NCBI GenBank assembly: GCA_045645505.1
Contig: JAZRIW010000020.1
Location: 1-64,000, forward strand
Origin: Fumia sp045645505
Lineage (GTDB): Bacteria; Bacillota; Clostridia; Oscillospirales; Ruminococcaceae
DNA length: 64,000 nt
Reading direction: 5' to 3'
Shown here: positions 1-8,449 of the stretch, one piece after another
Layout: every line of letters begins with the position of its first letter
Numbering within the stretch: position 1 is the stretch's first letter
Notes under the pieces: model-generated
Databases searched by the model: none
The model's input: the letters and a program-made list of their open reading frames with translations, nothing else
Told to the model about the DNA's origin: nothing
Program-made: the position numbers and the translations under genes

Positions 1-1
1 C

Positions 2-2059
2 TATGCTGACGGAAAAGGCTATGAGCGTATGTTTGATTCATTTAAGCCAATCGGCTTATTTTCGAGGATTGGTATACTTAATCCTGACGGCAGCTTTATC
101 ACAAAGGACGGAACCTATGATTTAAGCGGTCAAATATCATTTGAAGAACAGGCAAATCTGGGCGAACATGTTACAGGCAGAACTTACAGTTATTCAATTC
201 CTGATGAAGAGGTAGTACGCAGTTCGGTTCCAATTCGGGTAAACGGAGAAACTGTCGGTATTATGTATGGCATCATTAAGATTGAAACCATCAACGAAAA
301 ATACAATAATATGGCAAAAGAGCTTGATGCTCAACTTTTCGTTTATGATAAGGAAACAGGAAAATTTATTATAGATACAATAAATGAAAAACCATCTGAA
401 CTGTCAAGCTTGAAAAACAGGGAGTATAATGACGGCTATTCATACGAAATGCTGGTCAATTCCGATAAAGGATATTCATCGTTCAAGTCAATACGTACAG
501 GCGAGGATCTTTATATCCATTATTCTACCATTGAAGATTTTAATTGGGGTATTATACTTGCCCGTTATGAAACTCAGGTATTTGAGGAAACTCATAAAAT
601 ATCCCGCAATTTACTTGTTATTTTTGCTATAATTATTTTAATTATAGCAATTTATCTTGAGCTGATATTAAGAAGCGAAAAAAACAGAACAAAATTAAAT
701 TCAGAGTCTTCTGTTATCAGGCATCTTCTTCTGGAAATAAACAGGCAACATAAAAATATAAATACCGCTTTAAAAAGAATACAAGAGTTTTCAAGCGCAC
801 GTTCATGCTTCTTTGCAGATACTGACGGAGAGGATTATTGCTACATAAAGCCTTCCTTGAAGGATAAATGCTTATTGGGTGACGAAAGAAAATACTTTGT
901 AAGTGAGCTTTTCAGGTATGCGGCAAACATTCACACGGATGTTTCATCTACCGGATTTATGCAAATTGTTCTCAACGATCACCTTTTGAAAACCAATTCG
1001 GAATTTTATCACTTTTTATTAAATCACGGTATCAAGGATGTTTCTTTTGCAATTGTTGCAGATAAAGACAACCATGTTAGTATTTTGGGCACAATTAATC
1101 CAAAGAAAAGTTCTGCCATCAGAAAACTTGTGGGCGATGTTGTTGTTTGCTTTTCTATTGCCATATACAACAAAAATCATCTTAATAAAACTGAGCTTGC
1201 TGCAACAACAGATTCTCTTACCGAAGCGTTAAACCGTGTTGCATATAAAAAAGACCTTTTGATATTTGACGAAGAAAAACCGCAGGAATTTTCGTGTATT
1301 TACATTGATGTTAATGAGCTTCATCTGCGCAATAATAAATACGGTCATGCTGCCGGCGATGAAATGCTTTTGTATATTGCCAATACGCTAAAGGAAGTAT
1401 TCTACGGTCACAAGATATATCGAATGGGCGGAGATGAGTTCTTGGTATTTGCCAGGGATACCTCTCAGGATGATATAAAAATAGGCATTGCTATGCTGAC
1501 TAAACAGCTTGAGCCAATGAATTATCATGTTGCGGTTGGTATGTCATACAGAACACAGAATATGAATACCGAAGAAATGGTGCGAGAAGCCGAGATCAGA
1601 ATGTATGAGGCAAAGGCACAGTATTATCAGGCTAAAGAAACAAAGAGAGCTTTAAGTGATAATGATAATAGGTATGTTCATACAAAGACGGGTATTTTAG
1701 AAATTGATACGATGATTTCCGTTATGAAGGAAAAATATAACGGAATATATCGTGTGTACCTGGATACAGACAAAGCACATCGTATTTTAATGCCTGCGTA
1801 CCTTGGATATAACGAAAACGAGGAACATTTTTCCGCTCTTTTAACCAAATATATAGATGATTCTGTTGCGCCTGAGTTCCACAGAGCAATGATGAGCTTT
1901 TTGAATTATGATGCACTAAAAAGACAGCTTTTAGAAGGTAAAACACCAAGAATAACATATAAAAAGACAAACGGAGATACCGTAGTGTTAAGTGTTTATA
2001 AGTTAAGTAATGAGGATATCGCCGTAAACAATACACTTTGGGTTTTTGCCAGAGGTTAA
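2..2059 (+). CDS. Membrane GGDEF diguanylate cyclase, 5' end outside window
   Basis: The reading frame is open to the left edge (codons before the first ATG at 29 read Y-A-D-G-K-G-Y-E-R), so the gene starts outside the window. Visible order, numbered from that ATG: an extracytoplasmic sensor region of dCache type to about residue 190, one membrane segment near 193-213, a GAF-like middle region, a GGDEF domain around 395-545 with an intact GGDEF motif in YRMGGDEFLVF, and a PAS-like tail. The metal-site region IYIDVNEL and the later YGHAAGDE look normal, so it is probably an active c-di-GMP synthase. I see no RxxD inhibitory site before GGDEF. It ends 8 bp before the promoter of the c-di-GMP riboswitch operon and is its obvious ligand source. 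Confidence 0.9.
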   Translation, partial: YADGKGYERMFDSFKPIGLFSRIGILNPDGSFITKDGTYDLSGQISFEEQANLGEHVTGRTYSYSIPDEEVVRSSVPIRVNGETVGIMYGIIKIETINEKYNNMAKELDAQLFVYDKETGKFIIDTINEKPSELSSLKNREYNDGYSYEMLVNSDKGYSSFKSIRTGEDLYIHYSTIEDFNWGIILARYETQVFEETHKISRNLLVIFAIIILIIAIYLELILRSEKNRTKLNSESSVIRHLLLEINRQHKNINTALKRIQEFSSARSCFFADTDGEDYCYIKPSLKDKCLLGDERKYFVSELFRYAANIHTDVSSTGFMQIVLNDHLLKTNSEFYHFLLNHGIKDVSFAIVADKDNHVSILGTINPKKSSAIRKLVGDVVVCFSIAIYNKNHLNKTELAATTDSLTEALNRVAYKKDLLIFDEEKPQEFSCIYIDVNELHLRNNKYGHAAGDEMLLYIANTLKEVFYGHKIYRMGGDEFLVFARDTSQDDIKIGIAMLTKQLEPMNYHVAVGMSYRTQNMNTEEMVREAEIRMYEAKAQYYQAKETKRALSDNDNRYVHTKTGILEIDTMISVMKEKYNGIYRVYLDTDKAHRILMPAYLGYNENEEHFSALLTKYIDDSVAPEFHRAMMSFLNYDALKRQLLEGKTPRITYKKTNGDTVVLSVYKLSNEDIAVNNTLWVFARG

Positions 2060-2066
2060 AAAGTGT

Positions 2067-2095
2067 TTGACAAATTCAGTTCATTGTGGTAAAAT
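2067..2095 (+). promoter_or_regulatory. Sigma-A promoter of the c-di-GMP riboswitch operon
   Basis: TTGACA (2067-2072), a 17-bp spacer and TAAAAT (2090-2095). It starts 8 bp after the GGDEF stop codon, so the glycan operon has its own promoter. Transcription should begin near 2102, just before the aptamer. Confidence 0.75.
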
Positions 2096-2107
2096 AATAG
2101 AAATTTA

Positions 2108-2185
2108 ATATTTAGCAAAATCGGTGAAAGCCGGTGACGCAAAGCAAAGAGGCTAAAGCTTTATGCCATGCCAGTCCAGCTGCAA
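2108..2185 (+). promoter_or_regulatory. c-di-GMP-I (GEMM) riboswitch aptamer
   Basis: The RNA contains the GEMM signatures in order: AGCAAAA, a GAAA-tetraloop hairpin (ATCGGT-GAAA-GCCGGT), the invariant GACGCAAAGC, and a GGCTAAAG tetraloop-receptor-like segment followed by the second stem. AGC near 2114 can pair with GCT near 2180 to close P1. The 3' P1 strand overlaps the first arm of the terminator at 2178, so aptamer folding and terminator folding compete. That predicts c-di-GMP turns transcription on (inference). The second stem is less canonical than the first half. Confidence 0.85.
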
Positions 2186-2233
2186 TGATAAAGGTCTTTT
2201 TTGGGACTTTCTGTTATTGCAGCTTTTCTTTTT
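2178..2233 (+). terminator. Riboswitch expression-platform terminator
   Basis: A long hairpin pairs AGCTGCAATGATAAAGGTC (from 2178) with GGACTTTCTGTTATTGCAGC, then TTTTCTTTTT. Its first arm is shared with the 3' end of the aptamer. It ends about 17 nt before the start codon at 2250. Confidence 0.85.
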
Positions 2234-2249
2234 GCAAGAGGGGATTTTT

Positions 2250-2942
2250 ATGAATGTTGTAACAAGAGAAGAAAAGAAGTTTTTAATAAATATTGATGAG
2301 TTTCGTTCTAAATCTCATTATCTCGATATGCTTATGATACAAGATGAACATAACGGAACAGACGGCTACATCATACGCTCTCTCTATTTTGACACAATTT
2401 ACGATGATGATTTTTTTGAAAAGCTTGAAGGTGTTGAAACAAGGCGGAAAATACGGCTTAGAATTTATGATCCAAAGCATGATTTTGCTATGCTCGAAAT
2501 GAAGCAAAAGCAAGGGGCAAATCAGAAGAAACGTTCACTTCGTATGACAAAAGCGGATGCAGAGGCGCTAATTGCCGGAAAGTATGAAGTTTTGTTAAAA
2601 TACGAAGAGGATTTTGCAAAAGAGTGCTACGGACTTATGCACTATAAGTGCTACCGCCCAAAGACAATTGTGCAGTACAATCGAAAGGCGTATATTGCAA
2701 AGGAAAATAAAATCAGAATTACCTTTGACAATAACATTGTGGCAACGGAAACCAATTTTGATTTGTTTTCGGAAAATCTTGTGATGTATCCCGTTTCAGA
2801 TAAATTCAATGTTGTTTTAGAGGTAAAGTTCAACGGATTTTTGCTTGATTATATCAGGCAGTTTATAAACAGTATCAACAAAAGTGAGCTGTCGGTAAGT
2901 AAATACGCACTCGCAAGACAGCAAAGCTATGATGAAATATGA
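2250..2942 (+). CDS. VTC-domain protein (polyphosphate-polymerase-like, CYTH fold)
   Basis: A 230-residue VTC domain with no SPX or membrane part. Family landmarks are present: SLYFDT, RRKIRLRIY (R69, R71), LEMKQK (K85), YNRKAY (R145), RITFD, VLEVKF (E191) and SVSKYALA (K218). These match the basic tunnel and the catalytic Glu/Lys of yeast Vtc4, which makes polyphosphate from ATP, so catalysis is plausible. A longer frame opens at 2163, but that ATG lies in the aptamer and its first 29 codons span the terminator. The ATG at 2250 follows AAGAGGGG and is the real start. It is the first gene of the operon, beside DUF4956 and CotH genes, with which bacterial VTC genes often cluster. Whether it makes polyphosphate or uses it is unknown. 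Confidence 0.88.
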   Translation: MNVVTREEKKFLINIDEFRSKSHYLDMLMIQDEHNGTDGYIIRSLYFDTIYDDDFFEKLEGVETRRKIRLRIYDPKHDFAMLEMKQKQGANQKKRSLRMTKADAEALIAGKYEVLLKYEEDFAKECYGLMHYKCYRPKTIVQYNRKAYIAKENKIRITFDNNIVATETNFDLFSENLVMYPVSDKFNVVLEVKFNGFLLDYIRQFINSINKSELSVSKYALARQQSYDEI

Positions 2943-2960
2943 GAAAAGGAGTTTTTGAAA

Positions 2961-3641
2961 ATGAGAAGTCAGATTTTTAATCTTATCAAAGACCAGTCAA
3001 CTCTCTCGTGGGAGCAAATTGCAGCAAATATTTTAGTTTCTGGTATTCTGGGATTTTTAATTTTTATATCCTATATGATTTCACACCGCGGAACGATTTA
3101 CAGTAAAAAGTTTAATGTATCACTTGTTGTTTTAACAGTTCTTACCTCAATGGTTATGACGGTTATCGGAAACAACGTAGCACTTTCCCTTGGTATGGTC
3201 GGTGCTCTCTCCATTGTTCGTTTCAGGACGGCAATTAAGGATTCAAGAGATACTGTTTACATATTCTGGACAATTATTGTAGGTATTTGCTGCGGTGTGG
3301 GTGACTTTATCGTTGCAGGTATAGGAAGCGGATTTGTGTTTATCCTTTTTCTCATATTGGGTGCAATCAAGAATAATAACCGCATGCTTGTAATCATCAG
3401 GGGTAACCGTACCAAAGAGGCACAAATTCAGGCTGTTATGTATAAATTTTTTGGAGCAAAAGCGGTCTTAAGAGTGAAAAATTCAACAACAGAATCTATT
3501 GAATTTATATACGAAATTACTGCAAAGCTTCTTTCTCAGGCAGAAAGGAAAAACAACATTGGTATCTGCGATGAGATTTATAAAATCGGTAACATCGAAT
3601 ATGTTAATACCGTTATGCAAAATGATGAGGTTTCAAATTAA
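2961..3641 (+). CDS. DUF4956 membrane protein
   Basis: A protein of about 226 residues with four predicted membrane segments in its first half and a soluble alpha/beta C-terminal half. The signature GALSIVRFRTAIKD after the third segment is typical of DUF4956. The ATG at 2961 is preferred over the TTG at 2955 because AAAGGAG ends 9 bp upstream of it. It lies 18 bp downstream of the VTC gene. DUF4956 and VTC proteins are recurrent neighbours in bacteria, which suggests the membrane protein anchors or partners the VTC catalytic domain. No biochemical role is established as far as I know. Confidence 0.88.
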   Translation: MRSQIFNLIKDQSTLSWEQIAANILVSGILGFLIFISYMISHRGTIYSKKFNVSLVVLTVLTSMVMTVIGNNVALSLGMVGALSIVRFRTAIKDSRDTVYIFWTIIVGICCGVGDFIVAGIGSGFVFILFLILGAIKNNNRMLVIIRGNRTKEAQIQAVMYKFFGAKAVLRVKNSTTESIEFIYEITAKLLSQAERKNNIGICDEIYKIGNIEYVNTVMQNDEVSN

Positions 3642-3675
3642 ACCTATTAACTGACCGCAAAAGGAGGTGCCGGGG

Positions 3676-5154
3676 TTGAAATATAAAATAATAGGAATAT
3701 CTGTTACAGCCTTGGTGCTGATAACGGTACTTTGTATAAGTTTTATTATGCCGGAAGATAACGGTGCAAGATATATAGAGAATATTATGGCAGAAGAAAA
3801 AGAGGTGTGCAAAACGCACACGAACGATTCTATTTGCACGCACTTGCCCATTGTAAGTATCAATATAAACGGAACGGAAATTCCTGGAAAGCCCATTTTC
3901 GATGAGGAGTATAATGTTATAGATTATACTCTTGCAGCAGATGGGACTACAACCATAAGAGCATCGCTTGATGTAATCGACAACAAACAGGAATATAATC
4001 ATCTTTCGGATAATGCAAAAAGTATGGGCAAAGTTATGATCAGAGTAAGAGGACATTCGTCAAGAAGGTTTGAAAAGCCAAACTATTTTATAAGATTTGT
4101 AAATGCTGACGGCACAAATAATCCGCAGGAATTTCTTGGAATGGATGCGCATCACGAGTGGGCGCTGCACGGTCCTTTTCTTGACAAAACACTGATACGT
4201 AATTATATGTGGTATAACATTTCGGGCGAAATTATGGAGTATAGCCCGAATGTGCGATTTTTCGAGCTTGTATTAAATGGTGAATACAGAGGTCTTTATC
4301 TTGCAACAGAAATGATAACTGCCGGAAAAGAAGGTTCAAGACTGAATCTTCAGGTAAACAAGAAAGATAATACATTTTCAGGTTATGCTCTTCGCCTCGA
4401 TTGGGGTGATACCGAAGAAAACAAGCTCTATCCTTTTACTAACTATACAACCCGTGCAAAAACCCAGCATGAGCTTGTTTATCCCGGTGCTAAAAATATT
4501 ACACCTGAGCTTAAAGAGGCAATAAAAAATGAGTTTTCATTATTTGAAAAAACGCTTTATTCCTATGACTACAACAACGAGAAGTATGGATACAAGAATT
4601 ACATTGATATAGATTCATTTGTTGACTATTTTTTAATTAATGAATTCACCTGTAATTATGATGCAGGATCTCTTTCAACCTACATATACAAGGACATAGA
4701 CGGCAAGTACAAAATGTGTGTATGGGACTTTAACTCTGCTCTTGATGCCTATCAGGAGAGTGCAATGCCAACAGATGAGTTTAGGCTGAACTCAGGACTG
4801 TGGTATCAAATGCTTTTTATGGACTCGGATTTTACAGATAGGGTTATTACAAGATACTACGAGCTTAGAAAAACAGTTTTCAGCGAAGAATACTTATTTG
4901 GATTTATTGATGATACCATAGAGTATTTAGGCACTGCGGTGGACAGAAATTACGAAAAATGGGGTTACACCTTCAATCAGGAGTATGACCTTATGCATCC
5001 TACCGAGAGAAATCCAAGAAATTATGATGAAGCAATTTCACAGATGAAGGATTTTATTACCAAACGAATTGCATTTATGGACGAAAATATTGAATCACTT
5101 CGTCAAAATAGCGCAGAATCAAAAACGAAAAAATATAACGAAGTATCAGATTAA
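3676..5154 (+). CDS. CotH-family kinase, membrane-anchored
   Basis: 492 residues. An N-terminal hydrophobic segment (about residues 4-24) should anchor or secrete it. CotH landmarks follow: RVRGHSSRRFEKPNYFIRF, DKTLIRNYMWY, GEYRGLYLATEM and VWDFNSALDAY, the last giving the DFN-like metal site. B. subtilis CotH is a secreted atypical kinase that phosphorylates spore-coat proteins, so an extracytoplasmic phosphotransfer role is likely here. AAGGAGG at 3661-3667 is 8 bp from TTG 3676, so that start is preferred over GTG 3667, which overlaps the ribosome site. Its place in a c-di-GMP glycan operon argues for modifying the polymer or a surface protein rather than the spore coat (inference). Confidence 0.88.
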   Translation: MKYKIIGISVTALVLITVLCISFIMPEDNGARYIENIMAEEKEVCKTHTNDSICTHLPIVSININGTEIPGKPIFDEEYNVIDYTLAADGTTTIRASLDVIDNKQEYNHLSDNAKSMGKVMIRVRGHSSRRFEKPNYFIRFVNADGTNNPQEFLGMDAHHEWALHGPFLDKTLIRNYMWYNISGEIMEYSPNVRFFELVLNGEYRGLYLATEMITAGKEGSRLNLQVNKKDNTFSGYALRLDWGDTEENKLYPFTNYTTRAKTQHELVYPGAKNITPELKEAIKNEFSLFEKTLYSYDYNNEKYGYKNYIDIDSFVDYFLINEFTCNYDAGSLSTYIYKDIDGKYKMCVWDFNSALDAYQESAMPTDEFRLNSGLWYQMLFMDSDFTDRVITRYYELRKTVFSEEYLFGFIDDTIEYLGTAVDRNYEKWGYTFNQEYDLMHPTERNPRNYDEAISQMKDFITKRIAFMDENIESLRQNSAESKTKKYNEVSD

Positions 5155-5174
5155 AGAAAAAGGAGGTACAGGTT

Positions 5175-7346
5175 TTGAAAAAATATATTATAACAGTAGT
5201 TTCTATTATACTTGTGCTTCTTGTATTTGATTGGTTATACTTTTATGAAGGTATGTATTTTGATTTTGGAAAAGAAAAGCCCACAGAATATTTTATGAAG
5301 GTAGACGGCGAAGAAATATATATGAAAAACGGGGACACGTTTACTCCTTATGAAATTCGTGGCGTGAATTTAGGCTCCGGACTTCCCGGCGAGTGGGCAA
5401 CCTCATTTGCTATTGACAAAGAAACATATTTAAGATGGTTTGGATATATACAGGAAATGGGTGCAAACACCATTCGTGTTTACACAATCCAGAGCGACAC
5501 CTTCTATGATGCTTTCTATGAATATAACAAAGATAACAAAAATCCTCTTTATATGCTTCACGGCGTTTGGGTGAATGACTATGTATTGAATTCCCACAGA
5601 GATGCATACAGCAAGGACTTTTATGATGCATTTTTAGAACACAATAAAATAATGGTTGATGTTATTCACGGAAACAGAAAACTCAATTTAGGCAGAGTTG
5701 CAAGTGCAGGTCATGGAACATATAAAAAAGATATATCAGATTGGGTAATCGGATATATCTTAGGCGTTGAGTGGGACGACTCAACGGTCAGCTATACCGA
5801 CGATTTATATAAAGACAAAGAGGGTTATTCATCTTATAGCGGTAAGTATATGTATACTTCCCCCGATGCTACTCCTTTTGAAACAATGCTTACTATGGTG
5901 GGCGATAAAACCATTGAATATGAAACTGAGCGATATGGCGAGCAAAGACTTTTGGCGTTTTCCAACTGGCCTACAACTGACCCTTTCGAGTATCCCAAAA
6001 TTATCACTGATTTCTTTATGAAATGTGCACAGGTTGATGTGGAGCATATAAAGACTACGGATGCATTTTTATCCGGTCAGTTTGTGTCCTATCACGTTTA
6101 CCCCTACTATCCGTATTACTTGAGCTTTGCCGAGGATTGGTCTGTGTTTGGAATTGAGTCAAAAGACTCGTTCCGTGACGAACAAGGCAGAGTAAATGCA
6201 TACAGAGCTTATCTGACAATGCTTAACAACCATCACACAATGCCCGTAGTAATATCGGAGTTTGGTGTGTCTACCGGCAGAGGTATGGCTCAGGTTGATA
6301 AAGACACCAACAGAAATCAGGGAAACACTTCGGAGCAGGCACAAGGACAGGCTCTTGTTGATTGTTGGGAAGATATTAAAACATCCGGTTGCAACGGAGG
6401 TTGTGCATTTACTTGGCAGGATGAATGGTTCAAGAGAACCTGGAACACAATGCACGCAGTAAACTTAACTCGTACAGCATATTGGTCAGACTACCAGACA
6501 AATGAACAATATTTCGGACTTTTATCCTTTGACCCGGGAAAAGAAAAATCTGTATGTTATGTGGATGACGATGTATCCGAATGGACAGAGAATGATAAAA
6601 TTCAAAGTGGAAACACAGAACTTTCGGTGAAATATGACGAAAAGTTTATGTATTTTCTCGTAAAGAAGGACGGACTTGATTTTGAAAACGAAACCTTATA
6701 TATTCCGCTTGACATTACTCCTAAAACAGGAAGTAACTATTGCAAAAACTTTGATGTAAAATTCGATAGAGATGCGGATTTTGTTATTGTGCTTGACGGA
6801 AAGGATAATAGCCGTATTATGGTGCAAGAGCGTTATGATGCACTTCGCTCCACATATTCAAAGGATATTTATAAGTTTGACACTTACTTTAAAAATAATA
6901 TCCCAGAAAAAAATTCGCCAAAGTTTGTAACGATTGAACTGATACTTCGTACTGCGATAGCACTTTCTCCTGAAACAAAAGAAACGGTTGCGGAGTCTTA
7001 CGAAACAGGCAAGCTTTTATATGGTAATGCAAATCCAAAAAGCAAAGAATTTAATTCTTTAGCAGACTTTTGTTCGAGCGGAGATTATATTGAAATCAAG
7101 ATTCCGTGGCAGATAATGAATTTTGCAGATCCGTCAAAGATGGAAATTCACGATGACTACTATGACGGAAACTATGGAATTGAATATATAGACATTGACA
7201 AAATGTATGCAGGAATTGGTATGGGAGACAAAAGAATTGAACTTGAAGAGATTAAGCTTCAAGGTTGGGGCAACAAGGTAACATATCACGAAAGACTCAA
7301 ACAATCATATTATATAATGCAAGGGTTATGGAAAGGGTGTGAGTGA
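5175..7346 (+). CDS. Membrane-anchored TIM-barrel glycosidase-like protein
   Basis: 723 residues starting at a TTG with AGGAGG upstream. An N-terminal anchor (about 4-22) precedes a (beta/alpha)8-like domain: IRGVNLGSG, GANTIRVYT, GYILGVEWDD with Glu near 199, YHVYPYYPYY, and VVISEFGVS with Glu near 362. Two Glu at strand ends resemble the acid/base and nucleophile of clan GH-A. The last 230 residues, from about 490, look like a beta-sandwich carbohydrate-binding module. It probably trims or processes the glycan made by the GT2 outside the membrane, as the endoglucanase BcsZ/CcsZ does for cellulose. Substrate is unknown and no GH family is assigned. Confidence 0.75.
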   Translation: MKKYIITVVSIILVLLVFDWLYFYEGMYFDFGKEKPTEYFMKVDGEEIYMKNGDTFTPYEIRGVNLGSGLPGEWATSFAIDKETYLRWFGYIQEMGANTIRVYTIQSDTFYDAFYEYNKDNKNPLYMLHGVWVNDYVLNSHRDAYSKDFYDAFLEHNKIMVDVIHGNRKLNLGRVASAGHGTYKKDISDWVIGYILGVEWDDSTVSYTDDLYKDKEGYSSYSGKYMYTSPDATPFETMLTMVGDKTIEYETERYGEQRLLAFSNWPTTDPFEYPKIITDFFMKCAQVDVEHIKTTDAFLSGQFVSYHVYPYYPYYLSFAEDWSVFGIESKDSFRDEQGRVNAYRAYLTMLNNHHTMPVVISEFGVSTGRGMAQVDKDTNRNQGNTSEQAQGQALVDCWEDIKTSGCNGGCAFTWQDEWFKRTWNTMHAVNLTRTAYWSDYQTNEQYFGLLSFDPGKEKSVCYVDDDVSEWTENDKIQSGNTELSVKYDEKFMYFLVKKDGLDFENETLYIPLDITPKTGSNYCKNFDVKFDRDADFVIVLDGKDNSRIMVQERYDALRSTYSKDIYKFDTYFKNNIPEKNSPKFVTIELILRTAIALSPETKETVAESYETGKLLYGNANPKSKEFNSLADFCSSGDYIEIKIPWQIMNFADPSKMEIHDDYYDGNYGIEYIDIDKMYAGIGMGDKRIELEEIKLQGWGNKVTYHERLKQSYYIMQGLWKGCE

Positions 7347-8449
7347 AAATGAAAATAGAGATTATGATTTATGTTTATATCGCAATATGCATTAGCATGA
7401 TAGCATTTAACATAGTCTATGTTTTTGTTTTGCGTCACCGTGAAAAAGCACTCGGCAATAATTCTCAAAAACTCAAAAAAATTATTTGTGAACAGATAGA
7501 AGATATCAAAAATGGCAAAGAAATCTCAGATAAACATATAAAATATCTTTACAAAAAGCTTGACAGAACTGCAGGAATTACAGCGTTCGATAAAGCACTT
7601 GAAAGTGTTTTTGAAAAAGAGCCTGATATGGCACAGAAATATCTTGTTGAAACATTTTATGTATTTGAATATCTTACTCATCGTTACATAAGCAAGGATA
7701 CTATAAAAATTGCATATTTTCCTTACATACTTCATAAATACAACATACTGAAGCATTATGATAGTGAAAAGGTGCTTGATGCTCTTTTGGATCTTTTAAG
7801 GTCTGTAAATGTATATTGCAGAGAAAACACCTTGAAAGCACTTTACAGTATGCAAAGACCTGATGTTGTTGTGGCATCCTTAAAAATCATAGACAAAAAC
7901 TTATCCTTCCATCACTCAAAGCTCATTTGTGACGGACTTTTGAATTACACTGGTGATAAAGAAAGCTTAAAAGAAATGCTTTTTGAAAGCTTTAATGCAT
8001 ATTCCACCGGAATGCAGCTTAATATTTTGAATTACTTCCGTTTTGGCAATATCCGCTGTGATAAAGAAATGCTGGAGCTTTTATCAAACGAAAAGGCAGA
8101 TAGCGAGCTTCGTTTTGCAGCTATTCGATACTTTGAAAAATTCCCGATTAAGGAAGCTGAAAGCAGTATTTGGGCGATAGCGGAAAATTTGGAAGGTCGC
8201 ACTTGGGAATATCAGGCGATTGCCTCATCTGCGCTGAAATCATATCGCGGCGATGTTACTTTCAGAATATTGGTTGAGAACCTTTCAAGCTCTAACTGGC
8301 ACATAAGACAGAATAGCGCAATAAGTCTTGAAAAACTTGGATATACATATCACGATTTGATAAATGTTTTTGACGGAAACGACAGATACGCAAGAGAAAT
8401 TATGCGCTATCGTCTTGATAAGAGAAATGCAGAGGCGGTGAAAGCATAA
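7343..8449 (+). CDS. Membrane-anchored HEAT-repeat protein
   Basis: 368 residues. One N-terminal membrane segment (about 6-28) is followed by a cytoplasmic helical solenoid with HEAT-like repeats, clearest in the second half, such as SVNVYCRENTLKALYSM and SSNWHIRQNSAISLEKLG. Start at GTG 7343 overlaps the upstream stop; ATG 7349 is also possible. The stop overlaps the next ATG, so translation is probably coupled to the glycosyltransferase. HEAT scaffolds mediate protein contacts, so it may organise the synthase complex (inference). It belongs to no family I recognise. Confidence 0.7.
   Translation: MKMKIEIMIYVYIAICISMIAFNIVYVFVLRHREKALGNNSQKLKKIICEQIEDIKNGKEISDKHIKYLYKKLDRTAGITAFDKALESVFEKEPDMAQKYLVETFYVFEYLTHRYISKDTIKIAYFPYILHKYNILKHYDSEKVLDALLDLLRSVNVYCRENTLKALYSMQRPDVVVASLKIIDKNLSFHHSKLICDGLLNYTGDKESLKEMLFESFNAYSTGMQLNILNYFRFGNIRCDKEMLELLSNEKADSELRFAAIRYFEKFPIKEAESSIWAIAENLEGRTWEYQAIASSALKSYRGDVTFRILVENLSSSNWHIRQNSAISLEKLGYTYHDLINVFDGNDRYAREIMRYRLDKRNAEAVKA

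Noticed and set aside
2041..2110. Terminator between the GGDEF gene and the riboswitch promoter
   Set aside because: No hairpin is visible in the 8-bp gap or promoter, so read-through from the GGDEF gene into the riboswitch is possible.
2163..2249. N-terminal 29-residue extension of the VTC protein
   Set aside because: It is encoded by the riboswitch aptamer and terminator hairpin and has no ribosome site; the true start is 2250.
3613..4056. Minus-strand frame of 147 codons
   Set aside because: It lies fully across the CotH gene, has no ribosome site and reads as a Cys/Tyr/His-rich nonsense shadow.
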